Shown here: piece by piece, positions 14,864 through 23,711 of the stretch
Layout of the letters: each line of letters starts with the position of its first letter
Position numbering within the stretch: the first letter of the stretch is position 1
Source: JADHUC01 sp964617665
Lineage (GTDB): Bacteria; Planctomycetota; Planctomycetia; Pirellulales; Pirellulaceae
NCBI GenBank assembly: GCA_964617665.1
Contig: CAZUAH010000110.1
Span: 1-30,962 of the forward strand
Reading direction: 5' to 3'
DNA: 30,962 bases
Made by a program: the position numbers and the translations under genes
The notes under the pieces: model-generated
What the model saw: only the letters and a program-made list of their open reading frames with translations
Database searches by the model: none
Told to the model about the DNA's origin: nothing

Positions 14864-17119
14864 ATGCGCCACCTCGTTGTCATCTGCCTATTCACCATCT
14901 CACCCGTCGCCGTCGCCGACGATCTCCAGCCGCTGCCCGGCACGAAGGTTCTGACTTGGCCCGAGGCCGACGGTGACCTCGCGGATCGCCTCATGGACGG
15001 CGCCCACACGTTTGTGGAACGCAAGATCGCTGAATCGAAAAGCAAACGTGCCAAGTACTGGCGCTACGACTTCTCATCGCCCGAGGCCTACGCGAAATCC
15101 ATCGCCTCCAATCGCGAGCGGTTCAAGAAGCTGACCGGTGTTGTCGACAATGAGCGCGCCGCCCGCATCACGCTGGAACGATTCGGCGACGGTCAGAATC
15201 CTGCCTTGGTTGCCGAAGCCGAGAAACTTCAGGTTCACCAGGTTCGCTGGCCAGTTCTTGAGGGCGTCTTCAGTGAGGGATTGCTTGTTACGCCAAAGCA
15301 AGAGTCGGATGGCTATAACATCTTTGTCCCGGACGCCGATCAGACTCCCGAACAACTTGTTGGGCTTGCCGAGGGCGATCCCAACCTCCGGTCAAAACTC
15401 CACAACGCTGTCGGCGATGGCCGGACCATCATCATCCCCACACTGATCAACCGCGAAATCTACCTCGGGCCCGATGGCAACGACGCTCGCCTCAAACGCT
15501 CCGACCAGACTCATCGCGAGTGGATCTACCGGCAGGCCTTTCACATGGGGCGTCATATCATCGTATATGAAGTCCAGAAGGTGCTCGCCGCCGTCGACTG
15601 GATAAAAGAGAACTCGCCGAAAGCCAACGTACGCGTCGGGGGAATCGGCGAAGGTGCCCTAATCGCTTTCTATGCGGGCGTTTGCGATCCGCGGATCGAC
15701 GCGGTGGAGCTGCACGGATATTTCGGTTCACGAGAAGGAATCTGGGCCGAACCCATCTACCGCAACCTCTACGGCCTCTTGCGCGAATTTGGTGACGCCG
15801 AAATCGCGAGTCTCATCTCTCCTCGCCCGTTGCTGATCATACCTGCGAAGAACCCCGCCGTCCGAAATCAGAAGGGCAGTATTCCCCCCTTTGATCTCCA
15901 ACAGGCCCAAAGGGAAATCGGGCGCATTCCGCAGGCGGCCAGAAACAGCGTACAGATCGTCGTCAAACAGGAGGAAGCCGCTCCAACACCGGTCTCCCTG
16001 ATCGCAGATCGACGTCAATCCTTCGACCCCGTCGCCCGCCACACTCGCCTCTTCCGTCAACTCGAAAACCACGTCCAATCGCTCGTCCGCAACTCGGACA
16101 CCGTGCGGGAGGAGTTCTTTCTCTACCAGGCCGAACCCAAACTCCGTCCCGGACGATGGTCCACAAACAAAGAGCACCCCACGCTCGATGCGACCCAGTT
16201 CGTGGAAGCCAGCAAAGACTTACGCCGCCGTTTTCATGAAGAGGCGATGGGCAAGTTCGACGAACCGCTGCTGCCGCCCAATGCCCGTAGCCGCAAGATT
16301 ATTGAAACCAAAACATGGACCGCGTACGACGTAATCCTGGACGTCTATCCCGAATTGTTCGCCTGGGGCGTTCTTGTTCTTCCCAAAGACATCAAGCCGG
16401 GTGAGCGCCGGCCAGTCGTCGTCTGTCAGCACGGACGCGGCGGCCTTCCCCGAGATACCATCGACGGTCACAAGACCGCCTACGACGACTTCGCGGCCCG
16501 CCTCGCCGAGCGTGGCTTCATCACCTTCGCCCCCCACAACCTTTATCGCGGCGAAGACCGCTACCGCTGGCTAGATCGCAAGGCCAACTCCGTCGGTTGT
16601 ACGCTCTTCTCATTCATCACGGCTTCCCATCGCCAGATTCTCAACTGGCTGAAGACGCAACCCAACGTCGATCCAGATCGCATTGCCTTCTACGGTCTCA
16701 GCTACGGTGGCGAGACGGCCGTGCGCGTTCCGTCCATCCTCGAGGACTATTGTTTGTCGATCTGTTCCGGCGATTTCAACCAATGGACCCGCAAAGTCGC
16801 GGCCACGGATTTCCCCAACGGCTTCATGAAAACCATCGAGTGGGAGATGCCCTACTGGAATCTGGGCCACACTTTCGACTACGCCGAAATGGCCTACCTG
16901 ATCTTTCCCCGCCCCTTCATGGTCGAACGCGGCCATCACGACCGCGTCTCCGTCGACCACTGGGTCGCGCACGAGTATGCCAAAGTCCGCTGGCTGTACG
17001 CTCAGTTCGGCATGACGGACAAAACCGAAATCGAGTACTTTCAGGGCGGTCACGCCATTAACGGTCAGGCCACATTCGCCTTCCTCCACCAACACCTCGA
17101 CTGGCCCGAGCCAAATTGA
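14864..17119 (+). CDS. Exported double alpha/beta-hydrolase, acetyl-xylan-esterase-like
   Basis: The start at ATG 14864 has GGAG at 14851-14854 and gives 751 residues with a Sec signal (LVVICLFTISPVAVA). An open frame reaches 14759 but lacks a signal at its head. Two alpha/beta-hydrolase-like halves are visible. In the N-terminal half the nucleophile elbow reads GIGEG with Glu263 in place of serine, so it is probably non-catalytic. The C-terminal half has HGRGG, the elbow GLSYGG with Ser613, and GGHAING with His730, a complete-looking serine hydrolase arrangement; an acidic residue near ERGHHDRVSVDHW is the likely third member. Related planctomycete proteins are annotated as acetyl xylan esterases or dienelactone-hydrolase-like. 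Deacylation of polysaccharides outside the cytoplasm is inferred. Confidence 0.85.
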   Translation: MRHLVVICLFTISPVAVADDLQPLPGTKVLTWPEADGDLADRLMDGAHTFVERKIAESKSKRAKYWRYDFSSPEAYAKSIASNRERFKKLTGVVDNERAARITLERFGDGQNPALVAEAEKLQVHQVRWPVLEGVFSEGLLVTPKQESDGYNIFVPDADQTPEQLVGLAEGDPNLRSKLHNAVGDGRTIIIPTLINREIYLGPDGNDARLKRSDQTHREWIYRQAFHMGRHIIVYEVQKVLAAVDWIKENSPKANVRVGGIGEGALIAFYAGVCDPRIDAVELHGYFGSREGIWAEPIYRNLYGLLREFGDAEIASLISPRPLLIIPAKNPAVRNQKGSIPPFDLQQAQREIGRIPQAARNSVQIVVKQEEAAPTPVSLIADRRQSFDPVARHTRLFRQLENHVQSLVRNSDTVREEFFLYQAEPKLRPGRWSTNKEHPTLDATQFVEASKDLRRRFHEEAMGKFDEPLLPPNARSRKIIETKTWTAYDVILDVYPELFAWGVLVLPKDIKPGERRPVVVCQHGRGGLPRDTIDGHKTAYDDFAARLAERGFITFAPHNLYRGEDRYRWLDRKANSVGCTLFSFITASHRQILNWLKTQPNVDPDRIAFYGLSYGGETAVRVPSILEDYCLSICSGDFNQWTRKVAATDFPNGFMKTIEWEMPYWNLGHTFDYAEMAYLIFPRPFMVERGHHDRVSVDHWVAHEYAKVRWLYAQFGMTDKTEIEYFQGGHAINGQATFAFLHQHLDWPEPN

Positions 17120-17192
17120 CTGGACAGAGCTAGTCTGGAATAGTCACGTCCACTCAACGCCAAAGAGCCGAGGCCGCTAGCGACGTTGAGTC

Positions 17193-17519
17193 ATGAAGAA
17201 ATCTTCGTGTCTATTCTTCTTGGCAGCCTGCATCCATTGCGGACTAGTTTTCGGCCAACAGGAAGATCTGTCAGCCGGCCTAGGGAGCGCCGTGGGAATG
17301 GTTCGCATGGAGAATCCTCTCCTGGCTAGTCAACGGTGGAACTCGCCTACAACCAAAGTGGAGGTAGCGATGGCTCCGCCGGCCGGTATTTCGTGCGCTA
17401 TAGCATTCGCCAAGACCTTCGAGTCTTCGGCAATTCACTGTGGAGAACGGAACGATGAAGGCGCGGTTGAGACTTGTCGTAGCGTTTTGCGCGGCGTTCG
17501 TGTTTCAGGTCGGCGCTGA
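17193..17519 (+). pseudogene. Short frame with signal peptide, possible gene remnant
   Basis: The frame encodes 108 residues. The first 21 (MKKSSCLFFLAACIHCGLVFG) look like a genuine Sec signal; the remainder shows no domain I recognise and becomes low in coding character after about residue 60. No good ribosome site is seen. It overlaps the next remnant at its 3' end. It may be the 5' end of a gene whose body was lost, or a chance frame. Confidence 0.3.
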
Positions 17520-17718
17520 TGGCGTCGACGACTTCGTCAACAAGCAAGGCAACGACGCCAATGACGGCGCGATTCGGGAAACGTCCATTTTGGCCATACA
17601 AAGGGGCGTGGATGCCTTGAAGCAGGGCGAAGATTCCGAAAGGGGATTGCGAAAAGGTGTCAGGAACCGTATGACTTCACAAACGACGCGAAACCCTTCA
17701 GGAGATTGTTTGGTCTAG
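17455..17718 (+). pseudogene. N-terminal remnant of a right-handed beta-helix (pectate-lyase-like) protein
   Basis: Starting at ATG 17455, with GGAG at 17442-17445, the frame has a Sec signal (LRLVVAFCAAFVFQVGA). It then shows the opening typical of secreted parallel beta-helix proteins: DDFVNKQGNDANDG, followed by LAIQRGVDALKQG. After about residue 57 the resemblance ends abruptly (EDSERGLRKG) and the frame stops at 17718. Full-length relatives are several hundred residues, so this is a truncated gene. The break lies next to the motif at 17652-17668, suggesting a deletion or insertion event there. Confidence 0.55.
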
Positions 17719-17737
17719 ATTAGTGCGGTGATATACT
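17710..17737 (+). promoter_or_regulatory. Probable extended -10 promoter for the DUF1549/DUF1501 operon
   Basis: TATACT (17732-17737, 5/6 to consensus) is preceded by TGA (17729-17731), an extended -10 element. TTGGTC (17710-17715) sits 16 bases upstream. The predicted start near 17744 gives a 40-base leader with GGAG at 17774-17777. Confidence 0.55.
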
Positions 17738-17784
17738 GTGTGCTCTGGCGTACCTAGTTGTCTGCTGGTGACTGGAGTGAAGCC

Positions 17785-19368
17785 ATGAAGAAATCCCTCG
17801 TTGTCGCCTTAATCTTAACAGCGGCAGTGGCCGGTGTGGCCGGGGCACGGGCGCCGCTGCGCCCGTTTGAAAGCGATGGCGATCCGAAGCCCCGAGGCCG
17901 GATCGACGAGCTGGTCTTCGAGCGTTTGGATCAACTGGGCATTCCGCCGGCCAGGTTGTGCTCCGACGAGGTGTTCCTGCGGCGGGCCTATCTGGACGTC
18001 ATCGGCACGCTGCCCACTGCCGACGAGGCGCGGCAGTTTCTCAAGGATGCCGACCCCGACAAGCGAGCCAAGCTCGTCGATCGCCTGCTGGAGCGAGACG
18101 AATTCGCCGACTATTGGACGATGAAATGGTGCGATTCACTGCGCGTCAAGTCGGAGTTCCCCATCAACCTGTGGCCCAACGCAGTGCAAGCCTACCACCG
18201 CTGGATCCGCACGTGCGTCAGGGAGAACGTGCCTTACGACCGGTTCGTACGCGAAATGCTGGTCGCCAGCGGCAGCAACTTCCGCAAGCCCCAGGTCAAC
18301 TTCTACCGTGCGACGCAGAGCCGGGAGCCGCGGGCCATCGCCCAGGCCGTGGCCTTGAGTTTCATGGGAGTGCGGACCGACAAATGGCCGCCGGAGCGGT
18401 TGTCGGGTATGGCGGCCTTCTTTTCGCTGATCGCCTACAAGCCTACCGCGGAATGGAAGGAAGAGATCGTCCTGTGGGATTACGACAAGACCGCCACCGA
18501 GGCTGCCGCCAAGACGTTAGCGGCGGCCGCGTTTCCGGATGGGACACCGGCCAAGTTGTCGCCCGGCCAGGATCCTCGCGAGGCATTTGCCGATTGGCTG
18601 ATCGCGCCTAACAATCCCTGGTTTGCCCGCAACATCGTCAACCGTGTCTGGTTCTGGCTGCTGGGCCGCGGGATTATCCACGAGCCGGACGATATCCGGC
18701 CGGACAATCCACCCAGCAATCCCGAGCTATTGGCCTTCCTCGAACGCGAGTTGATCGCGTCGCGCTACGATCTGAAACACATCTGCCGGCAGATCCTGAA
18801 CTCGACAACCTATCAACTCTCCCACATCCCCAGGAGCGAGGATCCCAAGGCCGAAGCGAATTTCGCACATTACCTGATCCGTCCCGTGGAAGCCGAGGTG
18901 CTGATCGACGCCTTGTGTCAGATCACCGGCACGACCGAGAAGTATACCAGCGTCATTCCGGAGCCTTACACGTTCATCCCCGAAGAGCAGCGCTCGATCG
19001 CGCTGGCCGACGCCAGCATCACGAGTGCGTTTCTGGAGAAGTTCGGCCGATCGCCGCGCGACACGGGCTTGCAGTCCGAGCGGAACACGCTACCCACAGC
19101 CACGCAGCGGCTACACCTGCTGAATTCGAGCCACATCCTCCGAAAGATCGAGTACGGCCCGAAGATTCGGCCGCTGCTCAGATCCACCGACCGCAGGAGC
19201 TTGCGCGAAATCGCCGAAGAATTGTATTTGACGATTCTCTCGCGGTACCCGCTGGACGAGGATTTGGAAATAGTAGACCCGCCTCGCGGAAGCGATCAAA
19301 GACGCGTGTACCCGCAAGACCTTGCCTGGGCGCTGCTCAACAGCGCCGAATTCCTCCATCGGCACTGA
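17785..19368 (+). CDS. Exported DUF1549/DUF1553 protein
   Basis: ATG 17785 has GGAG at 17774-17777, 7 bases upstream, and gives 527 residues beginning with a Sec signal (MKKSLVVALILTAAVAGVAGA); nine extra residues from 17758 are unlikely. DUF1549 occupies about residues 35-240, with DELVFERLDQLGIPPA and RRAYLDVIGTLPT as typical opening blocks. DUF1553 occupies about 275-520, with RNIVNRVWFWLLGRGI and HICRQILNSTTYQLS. Members are abundant in Planctomycetes and are usually paired with DUF1501 proteins; their biochemical role is not established. This one is short and carries neither a cytochrome c domain nor an LamG or Ig-like insert. It is followed at 75 bases by its DUF1501 partner. Confidence 0.93.
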   Translation: MKKSLVVALILTAAVAGVAGARAPLRPFESDGDPKPRGRIDELVFERLDQLGIPPARLCSDEVFLRRAYLDVIGTLPTADEARQFLKDADPDKRAKLVDRLLERDEFADYWTMKWCDSLRVKSEFPINLWPNAVQAYHRWIRTCVRENVPYDRFVREMLVASGSNFRKPQVNFYRATQSREPRAIAQAVALSFMGVRTDKWPPERLSGMAAFFSLIAYKPTAEWKEEIVLWDYDKTATEAAAKTLAAAAFPDGTPAKLSPGQDPREAFADWLIAPNNPWFARNIVNRVWFWLLGRGIIHEPDDIRPDNPPSNPELLAFLERELIASRYDLKHICRQILNSTTYQLSHIPRSEDPKAEANFAHYLIRPVEAEVLIDALCQITGTTEKYTSVIPEPYTFIPEEQRSIALADASITSAFLEKFGRSPRDTGLQSERNTLPTATQRLHLLNSSHILRKIEYGPKIRPLLRSTDRRSLREIAEELYLTILSRYPLDEDLEIVDPPRGSDQRRVYPQDLAWALLNSAEFLHRH

Positions 19369-19442
19369 TGATTGCCCCAGCGGCCGGAGATGCCACTGGA
19401 AACCCGGCCCCGACGATTCGGAACGAAAAGGATGGTGTGATC

Positions 19443-20858
19443 ATGAACGCAGAATACGATTCCACGGTTCGATCGCCAAACTTGGAATCAGCCAGTGCGG
19501 CCCGGTGCGCGCCTGGCAGCTCTGTCTCCCGGCGCGAGGTGCTGTGCCGTGGACTGGCGGGCGGCGCGGGACTGCTGGCCAGCCGGTTGGCCGCAGCCGC
19601 CCAGGCCGGCACGCAGGCACCGACGGCCAAAGCCAAGTCTGTGATCCAGATGTGGATGTGGGGCGGCCCGCCGCACACCGACACCTTCGATCCCAAGCCG
19701 GACGCGGGCCACGACTACTGCGGCCCGCTGAACAAGGCGATCCCGACCAGCGTGGACGGCATCCGCATCGGCGGCCAACTTCCTCTGTTGGCCAAGCAGG
19801 CCGACAAGTATTCCATCATCCGCAGCATGACCCACGGCAACGGCGGTCACGAAACGGCGGCCTACCTGGTGCAGACCGGCCGCAGGCCTGGTGATCGGCT
19901 GGTCTATCCCAGCGCTGGCGCCGTAGTCAAGCTCTTTAAAGGTTACGACGCCGGATACAAGGGTCTGATTCCACCCTATATCGTGATGACCCGACCGCTG
20001 GGACGATTTTCCGAAGCCGGCTTTTTGGGGACGCGCTACAAACCGTTCACCACCGGCGGCGACCCTTTGCGACAACCATTCGATGTCGAAGGCGTCGTTG
20101 CTCGTGGTATCAGCGAGGAGCAGCAGCGCGCCCGCCGCGAGGTGCTCGGCAGACTCGACCGACTCGGCAGCAGCGTACCGGGTAACGCCACTCTGACGGC
20201 ATTCTTTGAGGCGGAGCAGCAAGCCTACGACATGATCCTGGGCGACGGGGCCAAGGTGTTTGATCTCTCCCAGGAAGACGCCGCACTGAGAAGCCGCTAC
20301 GGCCACATGCCATGGAGCGAGACGCAGCTTACCTGGTTTGGCCAAACCTGCCTCGTGGCGCGGCGGCTCGTCGAGCGCGGCGTGCCTTACATCACCATCA
20401 ACTTCTCAGGCTGGGATACGCACAAGGACCATTTCCGGATCATGGAACGGAAACTGCCGGAGTTGGACCAGGGGATGGCGACGCTGCTTCAGGACTTGTC
20501 CGACCGTGGATTGTTGGACAGCACGATCGTCTGGTGGAGCGGCGAGTTCGGCCGGACCCCGAAGATCGCTTGGAAGGCGCCTTGGAACGGCGGCCGACAC
20601 CACTATCCCAATGTGTTCTCCGCCGTATTGGCCGGTGGTGGATTCAAGGGCGGACACGTCGTCGGTGCCTCGGATGCGAAAGGCGAAGAAGTGAAGGATC
20701 GCCCCGTCTATCCGTGCGACCTCCTCGGCAGCGTGTACAACAAGCTGGGCATCGACCCGGACGGAAAGCTGCCCAATCCGATGAGCATGGATTTGACCGT
20801 CACGCCCACCGCCGACGACGGCATCCCCATGGCCGGACGACTGAAAGAAATCATGTGA
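19443..20858 (+). CDS. Tat-exported DUF1501 protein
   Basis: I choose ATG 19443, preceded by AAGGA, giving 471 residues. An ATG at 19368 overlaps the upstream stop codon but has no ribosome site, and the frame open from 18915 lies inside the previous gene. The Tat motif SRREVLCRGLAGGAGLL is at about residues 29-45. The family is recognised by WMWGGPPHTDTFDPKPD (71-87), IIRSMTHGNGGHETA, a long central region and WWSGEFGRTPK, the last being the alkaline-phosphatase/sulfatase-like core block of DUF1501. Its enzymatic role is not known. The fixed pairing with DUF1549/1553 suggests the two work together outside the cytoplasm. Confidence 0.93.
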   Translation: MNAEYDSTVRSPNLESASAARCAPGSSVSRREVLCRGLAGGAGLLASRLAAAAQAGTQAPTAKAKSVIQMWMWGGPPHTDTFDPKPDAGHDYCGPLNKAIPTSVDGIRIGGQLPLLAKQADKYSIIRSMTHGNGGHETAAYLVQTGRRPGDRLVYPSAGAVVKLFKGYDAGYKGLIPPYIVMTRPLGRFSEAGFLGTRYKPFTTGGDPLRQPFDVEGVVARGISEEQQRARREVLGRLDRLGSSVPGNATLTAFFEAEQQAYDMILGDGAKVFDLSQEDAALRSRYGHMPWSETQLTWFGQTCLVARRLVERGVPYITINFSGWDTHKDHFRIMERKLPELDQGMATLLQDLSDRGLLDSTIVWWSGEFGRTPKIAWKAPWNGGRHHYPNVFSAVLAGGGFKGGHVVGASDAKGEEVKDRPVYPCDLLGSVYNKLGIDPDGKLPNPMSMDLTVTPTADDGIPMAGRLKEIM

Positions 20859-20969
20859 AGCGGAGGAATTGATCGCACCATCGCCACATAGCCCGAAGCG
20901 CAAGTCTTGATGTTGCGCCTTCAGTAGTGTGCGTATTGTTCTTTACGCCGAAGGCGTTACATTCCGAAG

Positions 20970-21013
20970 CCCAGGGTGAGCGAAGCCGCGTAGCGGCGAA
21001 GCGCCACCCTGGG
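20970..21013. repeat. Palindrome unit, CCCAGGGTG family, copy 1
   Basis: CCCAGGGTG (20970-20978) pairs with CACCCTGGG (21005-21013). Inside, GCCGC (20985-20989) pairs with GCGGC (20993-20997) around GTA. A related copy lies at 5632-5675. Confidence 0.8.
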
Positions 21014-21123
21014 TAGAGGAAAGAGATTAACGGTTACGCCGAAGGCGTTGGACAAGAGGGAACCGCGCGGACAGCTGATCGTGTGTAACGCCTTCGGCGT
21101 AAATGTCTTGTGTGAACTGCCTC

Positions 21124-21154
21124 CCCAGGGTGCGCGGCTCGCCGCGACCCTGGG
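21124..21154. repeat. Palindrome unit, CCCAGGGT family, copy 2
   Basis: CCCAGGGT (21124-21131) pairs with ACCCTGGG (21147-21154) and CGCGGC (21133-21138) with GCCGCG (21141-21146). Together they form a 14-bp stem with one bulged G and a 2-base centre. Confidence 0.8.
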
Positions 21155-21201
21155 CTTTGGAGTATAACCGCTTTGCGGTAGGAAAATCACAACATCAAAA
21201 A

Positions 21202-21250
21202 GCGCCAGCGAGGGAAGGACATCCGCTTTCGGTAATTCCCTCGCTTGCGC
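21202..21250. repeat. Palindrome unit, AGCGAGGGA family
   Basis: AGCGAGGGA (21207-21215) pairs with TCCCTCGCT (21237-21245), extended by GCGC (21202-21205) with GCGC (21247-21250) across one mismatch. The central loop is 21 bases. Confidence 0.75.
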
Positions 21251-21293
21251 TTCGGGCTAGTATGGCCCCTATCGTGCAGCAGGAGAACAAACG

Positions 21294-23624
21294 ATGAAGA
21301 CGCGACAATTGCTGACCGTGCTGTGGTTGGCGGCCTTACTGACGCCCTTCTCTGCCGCGCAGGCACAGCAGGGGCCGCCGCATATTGGCTATGTCTATCC
21401 GGCCGGCGGTCAGCGTGGCACGACCTTCCAGGTCACGGTCGGCGGACAGCATTTGACCAACGCCAAGGTAGCCAGTTTCTCCGGCAAGGGCATCCAAGCC
21501 ACTATGCTGGGCGAGATCGACCTTACGTTCATGAAAGAGGGCGGCAAGCTGAGAGACAGGCTCAGGGCGTTGATGGGCGCCGCGCGAGATGACGCGAAAG
21601 AAAAGGAAGTTGCCGAGATCCTGAAGAAGCTCTACCAGATCTACATCATGGAGGCGCGCCGAAGGATTCCCGCCATTTCCGAGAGCATTCTGCTGGAGAT
21701 CACGCTGGCCCCGGACGCCGAGCCCGGACAGACGGAATTGCGAATCCAGACACCGCGCGGGGAGTCGAATCGGCTGGCCTTCTACGTCGGTACCCTGCCT
21801 GAATTCCGCGAGCCAGAGCCGGTACTCCCTTCGGAATCGAAAGACGCCCGGAGGGCGTCGGGCGCCGGCCCCATACGCCAGGCTCTTGACATCACGCTGC
21901 CAGCCGTGGTCAACGGCCAAATCATCGCCCGCGAACCGAACCAGCCATCGTGGGAGACCGATCGCTTTACACCCGGCGACGCGGACCGTTATCGCTTCGA
22001 GGCCCGCAAAGGCCAGCAATTGGTCATCGCCACCAGCGCGCGGGAGTTGATCCCCTATCTGCCCGATGCAGTTCCCGGCTGGTTTCAGGCCACGTTGACG
22101 CTGTACGATGCCAAAGGCAAGGAGCTGGCCTACGACGACGACTACCGTTTCCAGCCCGATCCTATCCTGTTCTACAAGGTCCCGGAAGACGGTCAGTACG
22201 TGGTCGAGATCAAGGACGCGATCTACCGCGGCCGTCCCGATTTCGTGTATCGCATTGCGATCGGCGAGTTGCCCTATGTGACAAGCATCTTCCCGCTGGG
22301 CGGGCCGGCCGGCGACGAAACCACCGTCCGTTTGAAGGGCTGGAACCTTCCGGTCGACAAGCTGACGATGGATGCCAAAGACAAAGCCGCGGGAAGTTAC
22401 CCCATCTCGGTCCGCAAGGGAGACATGATTTCCAACCGAGTGCCTTTTGGCGTCGACACGCTGCCGGAAGCCATGGAAAAGGAACCAAACCACTCGTTCG
22501 AGACCGCCCAGCCGGTCGCACCGCCCGTGATCATCAATGGCCGGGCCGATCAGCCGGGCGACTGGGATGTGTTTCGCGTCGAAGGCCGCGCTGGCCAGCG
22601 GATCATCGCCGAGGTCTACGCACGGCGTCTTGATTCGCCGGTGGATTCCCTGCTGGAGCTGACCGACGCTGCCGGCAAGCGATTGGCCCTCAGCGACGAC
22701 CATGAAGACAAAGCCGACGCCTTGAAGACGCACTATGCCGATTCGCTGATCGAATTTACGCCACCTGCCGACGGGACCTACTATTTGCGCCTGGGCGATG
22801 CTCAGCGCGAGGGTGGGCCGGAGTATGGTTACCGTCTGCGCATCAGTCCGCCGCGGCCCGATTTCGCACTGCGCGTGGTGCCCTCTCGCATCAACGCGAG
22901 GGCCCGCCAATTCGTTCCCTTCACCGTCTTCGCCCTGCGCAAGGACGGATTCTCCGGCGAGATTGCCTTGAGTTTGAAGGGCGTTCCCGGAGATTTCTCG
23001 TTGTTCGGCAGCACGCTGCCGGCGGGCCGCGACCAGGTTCGCGTGACGTTGCTCGTCCCGCCGGTTCTGCCAGACGAACACCTCAGCCTTGGCGTGAAAG
23101 GCCGCGCCGTCATTGGCGGCCAGGAGGTCGTACGTACGGCCGTACCAGCAGACGACATGATGCAGGCGTTCGCCTACAAGCATCTGGTTCCCGCCGAAGA
23201 TTCGGAGGTTGTTTTTTGGGACTGGCAGAAACCACCAGTCTCAAAGGCGCCAGCGACCAACACGCCGCGCCCGCCCTACCGGAGCCCAATAGCCATTCTC
23301 GGCGATCAGCCCGTGAAAATCCCCGCCGGCGGAACCGTCGAGCTGCGAGTCACCATACCTGCCCGCGAGGGCGAGATCCAAGTCGAACTAAGCGATCCGC
23401 CAGAAGGCATCACCATCGACAGCGTGTCGCGATTTGACGAGGGCGCAGCCATCTTGCTGCGCGCCGACGCCGAGAAAGCCCGACCGGGCCTCAAGGGCAA
23501 CCTGATCGCCAACGCTTCGCAACAAAGGACGCTGACGGACAGAAGAAGCGGAAAGACGCGCGAGTACCGCGCCGTGCTAGGCACATTGCCCGCCATACCC
23601 TTCGAAGTCGTCAAGCCTCTCTAG
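21294..23624 (+). CDS. Exported PPC-domain protein of the DUF1549/DUF1501 cluster
   Basis: This 776-residue protein has AGGAG at 21281-21285, 8 bases before the ATG, and a Sec signal (LLTVLWLAALLTPFSAAQA). Residues about 30-170 (IGYVYPAGGQRGTTFQVTVGG onward) resemble an IPT/TIG-type beta domain interrupted by a charged, helix-prone insert (about 80-120). Two bacterial pre-peptidase C-terminal (PPC) beta-sandwich domains follow, at about 195-330 (DRFTPGDADRYRFEARKGQ) and 400-520 (DQPGDWDVFRVEGRAGQR). The rest is further beta structure. No catalytic motif is visible. Such proteins often accompany DUF1549/DUF1501 pairs in Planctomycetes and are probably binding or scaffold components at the cell surface. 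Cotranscription is possible despite the 435-bp repeat-filled gap. Confidence 0.88.
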   Translation: MKTRQLLTVLWLAALLTPFSAAQAQQGPPHIGYVYPAGGQRGTTFQVTVGGQHLTNAKVASFSGKGIQATMLGEIDLTFMKEGGKLRDRLRALMGAARDDAKEKEVAEILKKLYQIYIMEARRRIPAISESILLEITLAPDAEPGQTELRIQTPRGESNRLAFYVGTLPEFREPEPVLPSESKDARRASGAGPIRQALDITLPAVVNGQIIAREPNQPSWETDRFTPGDADRYRFEARKGQQLVIATSARELIPYLPDAVPGWFQATLTLYDAKGKELAYDDDYRFQPDPILFYKVPEDGQYVVEIKDAIYRGRPDFVYRIAIGELPYVTSIFPLGGPAGDETTVRLKGWNLPVDKLTMDAKDKAAGSYPISVRKGDMISNRVPFGVDTLPEAMEKEPNHSFETAQPVAPPVIINGRADQPGDWDVFRVEGRAGQRIIAEVYARRLDSPVDSLLELTDAAGKRLALSDDHEDKADALKTHYADSLIEFTPPADGTYYLRLGDAQREGGPEYGYRLRISPPRPDFALRVVPSRINARARQFVPFTVFALRKDGFSGEIALSLKGVPGDFSLFGSTLPAGRDQVRVTLLVPPVLPDEHLSLGVKGRAVIGGQEVVRTAVPADDMMQAFAYKHLVPAEDSEVVFWDWQKPPVSKAPATNTPRPPYRSPIAILGDQPVKIPAGGTVELRVTIPAREGEIQVELSDPPEGITIDSVSRFDEGAAILLRADAEKARPGLKGNLIANASQQRTLTDRRSGKTREYRAVLGTLPAIPFEVVKPL

Positions 23625-23692
23625 GCGGCCGAGAAGTAGATCCAGGCTCAACCGAAATGGGAAATATTGCATTACGGCCGTCAAGCTACCAA

Positions 23693-23711
23693 CGAGTTGC
23701 CCGCCAACTCG
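23693..23711. terminator. Hairpin between convergent genes
   Basis: CGAGTTG (23693-23699), a 5-base loop and CAACTCG (23705-23711) form a perfect stem in the 262-bp gap between convergent genes. There is no T-run, so terminator function is tentative. Nothing else was recognised in the gap. Confidence 0.4.

Larger units (their letters stand above)
17120..17784. other. Gene-poor stretch with decayed reading frames
   Basis: This 665-bp stretch holds no intact gene. It contains two short frames that begin with signal-peptide-like sequence (17193 and 17455), a motif AAAAGGTGTCAGGAACC at 17652-17668 where similarity of the second frame to its family stops, and a good promoter candidate at 17710-17737. 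It looks like an eroded accessory site. Confidence 0.6.
20889..21259. repeat. Compound palindromic repeat block bounded by 16-bp inverted repeats
   Basis: TAGCCCGAAGCGCAAG (20889-20904) is the exact reverse complement of 21244-21259. Inside are three copies of a TACGCCGAAGGCGTT-type unit (20944-20958 and 21035-21049 in one orientation, 21086-21101 inverted), two CCCAGGGT...ACCCTGGG palindromes (20970-21013, 21124-21154), a short AACCGC/GCGGT hairpin (21166-21179) and a palindrome at 21202-21250. The block fills the 435-bp gap between the DUF1501 and PPC genes. It appears to be several extragenic repeat families nested at one site. Confidence 0.8.

Noticed and set aside
19368..19442. ATG overlapping the DUF1549 stop codon as start of DUF1501
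   Set aside because: No ribosome site precedes it and it adds 25 residues before a normal Tat region; ATG 19443 has AAGGA upstream.
20944..21101. Possible CRISPR array formed by the TACGCCGAAGGCGTT units
   Set aside because: Only three units, unequal spacing, one inverted, and each is itself a palindrome; no cas genes are present.
21336..23183. Very long open frame (615 codons) on the minus strand opposite the PPC gene
   Set aside because: It mirrors the codon phase of a well-supported gene in GC-rich DNA, has no signal, domain or ribosome site, and its residue composition is that of an antisense shadow.
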